Positions 9,201-16,883 of a stretch of 64,000 nt of DNA are shown piece after piece; position 1 is the stretch's first letter; each line of letters starts with the position of its first letter. Below the pieces are notes generated by a model. The model worked only from the letters and a program-made list of their open reading frames with translations, ran no database searches and was not told where the DNA came from. This stretch comes from Glaciecola sp947496235 (lineage in GTDB: Bacteria > Pseudomonadota > Gammaproteobacteria > Enterobacterales > Alteromonadaceae), in contig NZ_JBLWFH010000001.1 of NCBI RefSeq assembly GCF_050306235.1, positions 523,689-587,688 of the forward strand, in the 5' to 3' direction. Made by a program: the position numbers and the translations under genes.

Positions 9201-9846
9201 CGCTACTGCTACCATTGAGCATGATGCGTGTGCCATAAATGCGCGAATCAAACCTAATCGCAGTCATTGGGTTAGGATCACTCAGCACCTGATCGAGGTT
9301 CTTTTGACCAATGTCGATACCAATCAAGGTGCACTCTTTGATGTAGTTAAACCACGATTGCTCGATGTCCGAGCCGCCGACACGATTTGCATCACCCAAC
9401 CCAGAGCGATCCATCACCTGTTTTCTCACTTTAATCAGTGACTGTAAACTGGATGCAAAGCCGTATTCCGTCATGGCGGGAGTTGAGAACGCCGTTTCAA
9501 ACAATCGCGTGATTTGAAAGCCAACAGTCGAAATCGTACTACCTGCGGCAGCAACACCGATGGGCACATTATCAACCACTCGAACTTGCCCCGTGTACGC
9601 ATCCTCAATGCTCACTCGGGTACTGGGTCCAAACATGGTTGCAAAGACTAGCCATGAGACTAAAACGTGCTGAAAGTTAATCCCACGGCCACCTTGCATT
9701 AAGGCCTGAACAGAGACCATCAATACCCCAATGAGCAAGCCAATCCGAACCATTGAAGTAAAGTCGCCTGTACCAGTGATCATCGCGACAGCGTTCAAGA
9801 CCTGCTCTAAAAATGCCGAATCCCCGATGGAATAGATCTCCCACAT
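6277..9846 (-). CDS. traG: TraG, mating-pair stabilisation / entry-exclusion inner-membrane protein
   Basis: The 1189-aa protein has an N-terminal membrane domain with several spans (IGLLIGVLMVSVQALM, VLVSWLVFATMFG, and paired spans around residues 335-390). A very long polar Ser/Gln/Ala-rich periplasmic or cytoplasmic part follows. F-type TraG acts in pilus assembly with its N-terminus and in mating-pair stabilisation with its C-terminus. In SXT/R391 it is also the target of the entry-exclusion protein Eex. It is the last gene of traF-traH-traG, three bases after traH. The full length suggests it can still take part in exclusion recognition. Confidence 0.93.
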   Translation of the reverse strand: MWEIYSIGDSAFLEQVLNAVAMITGTGDFTSMVRIGLLIGVLMVSVQALMQGGRGINFQHVLVSWLVFATMFGPSTRVSIEDAYTGQVRVVDNVPIGVAAAGSTISTVGFQITRLFETAFSTPAMTEYGFASSLQSLIKVRKQVMDRSGLGDANRVGGSDIEQSWFNYIKECTLIGIDIGQKNLDQVLSDPNPMTAIRFDSRIYGTRIMLNGSSSDLDCTDAYSQLKLMTESTFIPRLKQVLSASLGTSSATDTDDVIRNALNNLGLASVNTQEYMTASVLLPIYEQSVTGKYMDDQAFTAAVMVNQAIEQRNTQWAAEQTLFQSIVRPMMTFFEGFIYAITPLMAFVIALGQIGMRMAGKYLLILLWIQLWMPVMAIINLYIHLTVAGKMSALDAFAGTDVPSFAGMRQMDSVLQTWIATGGMLASSVPAISLMLVYGSAITATHLAGRLQNGDAIDEKMASPDVAKNAPVMQSQSMFQNSALTGSAMTGASNLLSSFSVGNAVGSMVGSAKESMTQATQAFSRQVGNTMSRTFGEKLSYDNLSSVGRQIGSSNSASSAVVNQVTDDLQTRYGFGDDKKDAVRGLVSGVLSGGLRVGGDGTITNTGDKEVADKGFLGRLLGSGGNDSPQGNLPGVDKPESSRVPKISRLRAGLDLGGNFSGQVESSEGSSRSTTANTLTGEMQSLASSDSRRAEYRDAMVKDLSDSRRSGVEMSLSNQDYQSLQSSAQDVITASNRFSELDQASYSLSGQRNTDGATLTRLAADNPEVMDYLGRYMNQHVEAGNRLRENLPMYQRLLPDDNQAYVAAAMESLTYSNSSTPAERDNDYQAAMTVMAMATAADLRSIQPRSNEGLSSTAPTFGGTQSQVESGVLGGYEDAATVQTQFNAAQSAYQTNLSGVDGQLNAHQQQAQQAVVSDTSTYQSGLNSEAGSQWRSRIMADDSGVSGAEMFFNSASAIGDFSGKHTDAALHTLNHFGEDYESYKEQALEDPSSRGFLHNATVASKSTWDGLKAAVDAGTSLENPLTAFNDAYSGSSSQYASEVNWGTKSEAMLAGAFGAAVNNRYGEFLEQYADDFKQEAYSEGQRMGLTPIQSQVFAQAFNEGLAGRVFNSEDSSSWSPEMLGLREQMLNEYRQKDERGAYIPDSVSEEDKAFVDKQIAVISNASLAGDYAQNNLIDIRAYNQASGRN

Positions 9847-9849
9847 TAT

Positions 9850-11238
9850 CTATTCCCCCAGCGCCGTAGATTTAACGGTGTAATAACGCTGTTTGCGAAT
9901 GGTCTGAATCACCTGATTAAAATGCGCCAGCAATTCTTGCTCTGAGCCGTATCTTCGCTGCAACGCAGCGTACTCCTCATTGATTTGACGACGTGCACGT
10001 TCAAGGTCTTCTGTTAATAACTTCGCATAGGCATGATCTTCCACACCGGAGGTACTTCTAGCTGCATTGAGCATGTCTTCAACCAATGCTCGGGCCATTT
10101 CAACAGCAATAAATGGCGCAGCTCTTGAAGCAAACGACCTAGCAGCCCCTTCATTTAATGCAGAAAGTGTTCGAATCATGCCGCCAATGCTTGCAGGAGC
10201 CGAGGTCATAAAAGCCTTTTCGGTGGTGCTAGCAGCCCCTGTATTTCGAGCAAACTTAAAAATAATGCCGTTACTAGAACCTGTACCAAGAAGTAAATTT
10301 TCGACCTGAGTTGATAACCCGGTTAGGGTCACGTTAGTGATTGTCGGATTTAGACAGCCGTCTTGTGTCACTGTGTCACATCGGTACATAGCGACGTTAC
10401 CGCCATGAATTAGATGCTCAATAGTCACTTTATTGCCATTCAGTCTGGTCAGTTTTGGGGCTTTACCTTGGCCATCAGCGGCATTCGCTAAATCACCAAC
10501 GATGATTGAACCAGTCACCGACATAACTGCTTCAAGAAAACGGTCATCCCCCGATGCAAACCAGCTTGATGCCGAGTGACGTTTCAGTGCTCGCCAGACC
10601 AAATTACCTTTAATTGTTCTGTTTACATCAGATGCCGCGACACTCGAAGCGTTCTCATATGGGTTCTTACCATTGGATTCACTCCAACTGGTAAAAACGT
10701 CACCAGCCCCTTTAAGTGAGCTCAACATGCTGGCTTCTGTTTGCCCCTTTTTACCAAAAGCAGCCAGGGTATCGTTCACGACTCCCTGAGCCATTTGACA
10801 GGAATTGCCGAAATACTCGTTCAACTGCTGGATTTTCTTTTGCAAAGTCTCCATGTGCTGAGAGCATTTCTCACACATAGCACTGAGCGCCAATTGGAAT
10901 GCATATCCCTTGGCGTTTGCAGCAACAGAGCGAAGTAATTGAACAAACTGATCCGCGTTAACAAATGACAAACTTCCAGCGAACATATCAATGCCGCCAC
11001 AACCGGCTTGGAATGACGGTGGTACCATAGAGACGAGGTTCTCGTTCATGATCCTGTTACGAACAACAACACTTCCGCCAGATATAACGCCACGCCGTTG
11101 ACTCTCAAATACGCCAGGCGCAGTGGTGTTGGTCATTGAACCAAACAACTGGTTCATCTCCTGTTGCAGGCTTGCTTGGCTCATAGACGAAAAACCAATC
11201 GCGCAGGCGATTAGCGATACTCGTAATACTTTTTTCAT
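9850..11238 (-). CDS. traH: TraH, F-type pilus assembly / conjugal transfer protein
   Basis: The 462-aa product begins with a signal peptide (KKVLRVSLIACAIGFSSMSQA). It carries the TraH-typical region with SGGSVVVRNRIMNENLVSMVPPSFQAGCGGIDMFAGS, a CEKCSQHM cysteine pair, and a C-terminal coiled coil (YAKLLTEDLERARRQINEEYAALQRRY). It is a periplasmic/outer-membrane-associated component of F-like type IV secretion. Its stop is three bases before the traG start and its start is two bases after the traF stop, so the three genes form one operon. Confidence 0.93.
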   Translation of the reverse strand: MKKVLRVSLIACAIGFSSMSQASLQQEMNQLFGSMTNTTAPGVFESQRRGVISGGSVVVRNRIMNENLVSMVPPSFQAGCGGIDMFAGSLSFVNADQFVQLLRSVAANAKGYAFQLALSAMCEKCSQHMETLQKKIQQLNEYFGNSCQMAQGVVNDTLAAFGKKGQTEASMLSSLKGAGDVFTSWSESNGKNPYENASSVAASDVNRTIKGNLVWRALKRHSASSWFASGDDRFLEAVMSVTGSIIVGDLANAADGQGKAPKLTRLNGNKVTIEHLIHGGNVAMYRCDTVTQDGCLNPTITNVTLTGLSTQVENLLLGTGSSNGIIFKFARNTGAASTTEKAFMTSAPASIGGMIRTLSALNEGAARSFASRAAPFIAVEMARALVEDMLNAARSTSGVEDHAYAKLLTEDLERARRQINEEYAALQRRYGSEQELLAHFNQVIQTIRKQRYYTVKSTALGE

Positions 11239-11240
11239 CG

Positions 11241-12185
11241 TTATAACCCTCCTTGTGCACGCAGATAGCGAACAATAAACTCAGGGTCCTGTAATATTTT
11301 TTCGTTAAGCTCTTGGGCTGACATCGCGAGTGACACGCCGGGTTGAACAGGTCTGGTGGCATAGTAAGTTTGATCGTCAATCCAACCTGCTTGATGGGCT
11401 GCGAGAATGATTCGATTATTGAGTTCATCAAGGCTCATTGCACCTTGGCCAATCGGAGTAATGACGTTAGGCGGGTCAACTAAGAACACGGCAGGGACAG
11501 TCGTAACGGACAATGATTGAGCTTGTCCTGAATCAACTTTGAAATTGGGAAACTCTCCACCCGGTAAAGGCAAGCCATCGACAGCAATAGCAAACACCTC
11601 GAAACCATAGTTCAAAACCATGGATTCGATGATAGGCGCTTGAGCATGGCAGTAAGGGCAATCCGAACGATAGAAGAAGAACAAGCCAGCCCGTTTTGCT
11701 ACTTCACCTAAAGCAATATCTCGTTGAGCGCCAGCTTCTCGGTCCATCCGATTGGCAGCATAAGTCGCCAAGGGTCTGCGACTGATTTCATCCAAAACTG
11801 GATCGCCCATGACCACCTGCTGACTAACATCAGCAAATAGTGATCCCTTATCCATCATGACGCGCTGAAGATACAGATAGGCTCTGACGTTCTCACTGGT
11901 CGGCTCATCAATTGCCTTGTCCATGAACGACTGCATGTGCTCACGAAACCAGGCAGCACTGAAGGGCTTTAGCCCGCTCTGACTCGACTCTTCCGCACCA
12001 TATTCCGGCTTTGTAAGCTCATCAGGCTGTTTAGGTTCAGGAATGATCTGATACCAAAACCAGCCTTCCTGACCACGCTGATAGAACGGTCCATCACTGG
12101 CATGGGCGGGCAAGATGAATAGAAAGAAAATAATGATTGGGATGGTCACCCATAGGATGAACCAAGGTAACAAAGGGGTTCTCAT
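11241..12185 (-). CDS. traF: TraF, thioredoxin-fold F-type pilus assembly protein
   Basis: The 314-aa protein has an N-terminal signal/anchor (WFILWVTIPIIIFFLFILPAHA) and a thioredoxin-like domain with a CPYC redox pair (FFFYRSDCPYCHAQAPI, about residue 175). The cis-Pro region TTVPAVFLVDP follows. F TraF works with other periplasmic proteins in pilus assembly. The CxxC here suggests a real disulphide exchange role, as in other SXT/R391 TraF proteins. It is the first gene of traFHG. The hot spot carrying the IS cluster begins upstream of it. Confidence 0.93.
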   Translation of the reverse strand: MRTPLLPWFILWVTIPIIIFFLFILPAHASDGPFYQRGQEGWFWYQIIPEPKQPDELTKPEYGAEESSQSGLKPFSAAWFREHMQSFMDKAIDEPTSENVRAYLYLQRVMMDKGSLFADVSQQVVMGDPVLDEISRRPLATYAANRMDREAGAQRDIALGEVAKRAGLFFFYRSDCPYCHAQAPIIESMVLNYGFEVFAIAVDGLPLPGGEFPNFKVDSGQAQSLSVTTVPAVFLVDPPNVITPIGQGAMSLDELNNRIILAAHQAGWIDDQTYYATRPVQPGVSLAMSAQELNEKILQDPEFIVRYLRAQGGL

Positions 12186-12366
12186 TGTCAGCTCCAGTAA
12201 ATTTCATAGAGCTAACATGCTAAAGATCCCGGTAAGAGTGATTGGCGAGATAGATGAAGGAATCGTATGTGTTTCTGACGGTCGAAAGAAAATCGATAGG
12301 GATGATTCAGCCTATTCGGAGGGCGGTGCGTTACGAAAAACCTAAAATCGTACTAAATAAGTGATC

Positions 12367-13125
12367 CTAATTGTGCTCCACTTTCATGAGGCCATGCCCG
12401 CCACCAGGGAATGGGGAAGCATGGTTCATAAAGTACTTAACCCGCTCCATCAACTTCCAGATGTTTTTGCACTGATGGTTTCGGGTAACGGTTTCATGTA
12501 GTGCGTGCCACAACTGCTCTATTTTGTTGACCCAAGGTGAGTAAAACGGCTGAAACAACAAGATAAACTTTGGGTTTTTCTTGAGCCAAGCTTGAGTCTT
12601 TTTACTCTTGTGGATAATGAGCGTAATCGTTTGGACTCGTCTGTACTGTCTTTTGAGCAATTTCAGCATTGAAAGAAATAGCATAGAATCTTTGCTTGAA
12701 CTGGCGACATAACTGACTTCCCCGTTCCTGTGTGTAGCGCACCTGCCAAGTATCGTTTGCTCTTCTGTCCCGGCGTTGTCACTCGTTTTTCATGGCCTTT
12801 ATGCATCCAATCTGCGCCGATTTTTGGATTGAGATGGATATCAACTTCATCTTCATAAAATACGGGATGGTTTATATTGCAGCGTTTCAAAGCTGCCTTA
12901 ATTTCCGCAAGCTTCTCATCTTTATGAGGATCTTTGATATGCAAGGTGGGAGCGGCTCTACGCCAAACAACGCCAAGTTTAGGCAACCACCGCCGAATCG
13001 TTGAGGGATGAACCTGCAGCGAAAATAAGCGGTTAACCTCAAGAGCTATTAATTCAGTACTCCAGCGGGAACGATGGTATCCAAGCTCTTGGGGGGACAA
13101 TTGAAGCAGTAGTTTGAATACACTA
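12367..13125 (-). pseudogene. IS630-family transposase remnant, 5'-truncated and frameshifted
   Basis: Two overlapping reading frames (12663-13125 and 12367-12684) give the IS630 transposase core. The first has a helix-turn-helix region (SRWSTELIALEVNRLFSLQVHPSTIRRW) and the first acidic motif YEDEVDIHLNPKIG. The second has SPWVNKIEQLWHALH with the final Glu. A frame change separates them; some IS630 elements use programmed frameshifting. The usual acidic motif before IIHKS appears shortened (TITLIIHKSKK lacks an Asp), and the N-terminus is cut off by the IS5-family element at 13124. It is probably dead. I could not define its terminal repeats. Confidence 0.75.
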
Positions 13126-13248
13126 GAGCGTGTTGACTTTGCGGTATAAAAAGTAAACAGCAATTGGGTCGGTTATAATGATTTCGCCAAAAAACAACAT
13201 AACCGCGAATTTAACTCCCAAATGCCGAGACTCATGCTAACAGATGAT

Positions 13249-14631
13249 CATACGTAGGATCTTAAGGAAATTAGGGGTTGAATGCATGTTCTAAATCTGA
13301 TCAGATGTTTATCGCCAAAAAAACCTTCTGAAACAGATTTGAGAACATGCATAAAAATAATACCGAGCTTGCGAAGATAACGAAAGTCCTGAATGAATTT
13401 AAAATTAACGATATCGGAAAAAGCAGTGGATTTTGCTGCCGACAACGGGTCGTAAAGCCGTTTGAATTGGTAATGTCGTTACTTACGGCACTCGGCGATA
13501 AGTCTGTGGATAGCATCAGTGACTTGCACCGGTATTTTACAGGATTGACCTTTAGTGATGTACAGTACAAGCCGTTCCACAACCAGCTCAGTAAACCTGA
13601 ATTTCGTGACATGATGAAGCGGTTGGTAGCGATGGCGATGGGAAACTGGCAGCAACAGATATTAGGAACTGACGTTAATCTATCGATGTTTGAGCAAATC
13701 GTGGTGCAAGATGGGAGTTCGTTTGCGGTGCACGATAGCCTGAGTGACGTGTTCAAAGGGCGCTTTACCACTATCAGCCCAGCCGCGGTAGAGATACATG
13801 TGAGCTGGGATATGTTAAGCAGCCAACCGCATGCTGTGTCAGTAAGTGCCGATAGTAAAGCGGAATATGATTACCTGCCGCCAGCGGCCTCACTAGGGAA
13901 TAAGCTGTTTTTAGCCGATAGAGGCTATTTCAAACTGTCCTACTTACGTGACATTCATGCGTCAGGTGGGTTTTATACCGTGAGGGCAAAGACAACGAGT
14001 AATCCACTTGTAGCAGCGGCTTACACTGCGAAGGGCAAGCGCCTGAAGCGATTTAAAAGCGTTAGCCTTAAAAAGGTAAAGGCCCATATTCGACGTAGTG
14101 AAGTGGTCGATATGGATGTGGAAAATCCACACGGCTACCGCATGATAGCCAGTTGGCCGAAAGACAAAAACGAACCCACGTACTGGGTGACTAACTTGCC
14201 TCGGTCTGAGTACCCAGCCAACAGCATCATCAAACTCTACGGTTTACGCTGGCAAATTGAACTGCTATTTAAAGAATGGAAATCCTACTGCAACCTGCGC
14301 AAATTCAATACACGTAAGGCCAGTATGATGGAAGGTCTGATTTAGGTGAGTCTGTTAGCGCTGCTGGTAAAGCGACGAATAGGCTTTAGTATTCAACAGC
14401 TAAAAGGAATAGCAATATCAAGTTTTATGGTGGCAAAAAACACACAAGGTTGGTTTTACAAATTAATGGAATCGATAATCCACTTCGACCAGTCAACATT
14501 AATACAAACATGGAACTGGGCAGTGGATTATTTGGCAAGATACGCCAAAAGGGCGCATCCCGATAGAGACAGGGAGAGCGGGCGTTTAGCGCCCAGCCTG
14601 ACACCGATTATTTCTTAATGTCCAACGTATG
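13249..14631. mobile_element. IS4-family insertion sequence with 10-bp target duplication
   Basis: The 1383-bp element has inverted ends CATACGTAGGATCTTAAG (left) and CATACGTTGGACATTAAG (right, read inward). It is bracketed by the direct repeat AACAGATGAT at 13239-13248 and 14632-14641. Removing it restores the IS5-family transposase frame. It encodes a transposase with the IS4 YREK signature. Confidence 0.92.
13347..14618 (+). pseudogene. IS4-family transposase with in-frame amber stop
   Basis: The reading frame is continuous for 423 codons except for a TAG at 14343-14345, after MMEGLI and before VSLLALLVKRR. The first part holds the catalytic residues: Asp in VQDGSSFAV, Asp in FLADRGYF, and Y-(2)-R-(3)-E-(6)-K in YGLRWQIELLFKEWK. 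The last ~90 residues lie after the stop. A Trp (TGG) to TAG change is the simplest explanation. It is probably inactive unless the amber codon is suppressed. Confidence 0.85.
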
Positions 14632-15423
14632 AACAGATGATAGCTGGAAATTGCTATCGAGAATCATGTATTTAACAGGTCGAATTTATAATAAACCTGA
14701 ACACCGAATGACACTTGAAGGTATTTTGTACCGGATGCGAACGGGCATTCCGTGGCGGGATTTACCTATAGAGTTTGGCGAGTGGAGCGCGGTATTCAGA
14801 CGTTTTAATTTATGGTCTAAGAAGGGCGTGCTGACTGAGATTTTCCAGTTTTTATCCCGCATTAATGATCCACAATGGTTGTTCATTGATGGCAGTATCG
14901 TTAAAGCTCATCAGGACGGGACGAACATAAGTGCTCAGGCTCAACAAGCCATTGGGAAAAGTCGCGGCGGTAAATCAACAAAAATACATTTAGCCGTTGA
15001 TAGCGGAGGCTTACCTGTCTACTTTGAGTTGTCAGGAGGACAGGCTCATGATGTCAGTCATGGTCAATCTCTGGTTGAATCATCGCCTTATTCAGAAGTA
15101 GTCGTTGCCGACAAAGGCTATGACAGTCAAGCTCTACGTGAACTAGTGAGCCGCCGCAATGCGAAGCATGTCATCCCAAGAAAAGGGAACAGTAAAACAG
15201 GTAATACCGATATTGATTGGGCGATGTATCGCTATCGTCATTTGGTCGAAAATGCATTTTTGAAAATCAAAAAGTATCGAGCCGTCGCGACTCGATACGA
15301 CAAATTAGCCAGAAACTACGGCAGCGTGGTGGCATTGGCTTTCGCACTTATGTGGTTACCAATGTGGATTGATTAGAAAACATACAGCAAAGATCAACAC
15401 GCTCTAAAGTAAAACGATTATTT

Positions 15424-15600
15424 TCATTCACCAGAAATCCAATAACCAGCACATAGAAAATTATGTGGAACTAAAAATCCTAAAATCACTGTTCCAACAT
15501 AAGCAACTACGACAATGATTGCTTCTGTTTCAATCCCTATCGTAATGCCTGCGAGCTAACCGAACACAGCATACAGCGCTATTTACTTTGACCAATTCAC
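15424..15600 (-). pseudogene. C-terminal remnant of an unidentified membrane protein
   Basis: On the minus strand a frame ending at 15424 reads IALYAVFG, stop, then LAGITIGIETEAIIVVVAYV and FLVPHNFLCAGYWISGE. The hydrophobic pattern and plausible residues suggest the end of a real membrane protein broken by at least two stops. The family is not recognised. The rest of 15601-15758 shows nothing beyond low-complexity remnants. Confidence 0.4.
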
Positions 15601-15758
15601 AATTTTTAATGAAGCATCTTGAATCTAATACGCCATTGCTAAAAGAGGTCTCGTTTTTTGATTAGGCAAAACTGTTGTTGCGACACCATAGATTACTAAT
15701 GATAGAACGATCTACATATTAGGCACCGTGAATTCAACCCCGAAATACATACTAGCAA

Positions 15759-16880
15759 TCAAGTCATGCTACCGATGGTGCTTTTAAATCTTCTAAGCGC
15801 TATAAAATAAAACGCACAGCCAATAGCTAAAAGCGCCAACAATTGAGGATAAACAACACTAATGCCCGCTCCTCTATACAACACGCCTTGGGAAGCCTCT
15901 ACGAAATGGGTATTGGGCATTAGCAGCATTGCGCTTTGAATGAACCCAGGCATGCTTTCTCTTGGTGTTACCCCTCCAGATAGCAACTGTAGGGGCAGTA
16001 AAACTAATATAAGTAACAATCCGAACTGTGGCATAGATCGCGCAATGGTAGCCATAAAAATTCCCATACTCGAAACGGCAAATAATTGTAGAGCAACAGC
16101 CACCATGAAAAGCCATATTTCGCCATTAATGGGGACGGAGAGTACCCACTGAATAATAAAATAAACAGAAAACAAAGTAGTAACCCAAACCACTACTCCC
16201 GAGGCTAGTATTTTAGACAGCATAATTTCACTGTCTGAAACTGGCATAGCCAGCAGGTGCTCTATAGTGCCACGCTCTTTTTCTCTAATAAGCGCAGCCC
16301 CAGACAAAATTATGGCGAGCATTGTTACCGCATTAATGAGCTCCATCACAGAACCAAACCAAAAACTTTCTAGCGCTGGATTAAATCGGGCTCGCATGAT
16401 CAACTCGACGGGGTAATCGATGTCGGATTTATAACCCTGTAAATAAGTGTTTACTTCACTGGTGATTATTTCTGTGATGTAACCATTACCAGTAAACGCC
16501 TGGCTAATACGTGTTGCATCAACGTTGACCTGAACATCGGGCTGCAGCCCGGCCATAATATCTTTTTCAAATTCAGGGGGAATGGTCACAACAAAGGTGT
16601 ACTTACCCGTGTCTAAATGCGTGTCGGCCTCATTACTTTCAATAATATCTGGTGTTAAAAAATAAGGGGGGTAAAAGGCATCTATTATCCGCTTAGACAT
16701 CTGCGAATTGTCGTGATCGACAAAGGCAATGGGCGCGTTGTGCAAAGATTCAGGTACCGCCGTGGCCGCCGTGTAGATGTTCACCGTAAACACATAAACA
16801 ATAAGAATAAGCATGGCTGGGTCGCGCCACAAGCTCCAAAGTTCTTTTACACCTAGCTGGCCTACATTTTTAATATCCAC
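15759..16880 (-). CDS. ABC-2 type transporter permease (YhhJ-like)
   Basis: The 373-aa protein has the ABC-2 export-permease layout. One N-terminal span (MLILIVYVFTVNIYTAAT) precedes a ~130-residue periplasmic loop and five C-terminal spans around ELINAVTMLAIILSGAAL, GVVVWVTTLFSVYFIIQW and PQFGLLLILVLLPLQLLSGG. The motif REKERGTIEHLLAMPVSDSEIMLSK precedes the second span, as is typical. It is last in a HlyD - double-ABC/permease - permease operon matching E. coli yhiI-rbbA-yhhJ, three bases after the ATPase gene. The exported substrate cannot be read from sequence. Confidence 0.88.
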   Translation of the reverse strand: MDIKNVGQLGVKELWSLWRDPAMLILIVYVFTVNIYTAATAVPESLHNAPIAFVDHDNSQMSKRIIDAFYPPYFLTPDIIESNEADTHLDTGKYTFVVTIPPEFEKDIMAGLQPDVQVNVDATRISQAFTGNGYITEIITSEVNTYLQGYKSDIDYPVELIMRARFNPALESFWFGSVMELINAVTMLAIILSGAALIREKERGTIEHLLAMPVSDSEIMLSKILASGVVVWVTTLFSVYFIIQWVLSVPINGEIWLFMVAVALQLFAVSSMGIFMATIARSMPQFGLLLILVLLPLQLLSGGVTPRESMPGFIQSAMLLMPNTHFVEASQGVLYRGAGISVVYPQLLALLAIGCAFYFIALRRFKSTIGSMT

Positions 16881-16883
16881 GGT

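Larger units (their letters stand above)
13222..15376 (+). pseudogene. IS5-family transposase split by IS4-family insertion
   Basis: The start codon and first nine codons (MPRLMLTDD) lie at 13222-13248. Reading resumes after the inserted element and one 10-bp duplicate as SWKLLSRIMYLTG. The rest contains the DDE residues in LFIDGSIVKAH, VVADKGYDS and HLVENAFLKIKKYRAVATRY, with the group signature GIPWRDLP. About 250 codons are otherwise intact. The internal ATG at 14665 could only make a protein lacking the N-terminus. Confidence 0.85.
13124..15406. mobile_element. IS5-family (IS427-like) element interrupted by another IS
   Basis: Inverted ends GAGCGTGTTGA-CTTTGC (from 13126) and its complement ending at 15404 are flanked by TA on both sides (13124-13125, 15405-15406), the target duplication typical of this group. 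The transposase start lies at 13222 and its body at 14642-15376, split by an IS4-family insertion. The element sits in the IS630 transposase, which gives an insertion order of IS630, then IS5-type, then IS4-type. Confidence 0.85.

Noticed and set aside
13347..13771. Long minus-strand frame within the IS4 element
   Set aside because: It is the antisense shadow of the IS4 transposase, which has clear DDE and YREK motifs on the plus strand.
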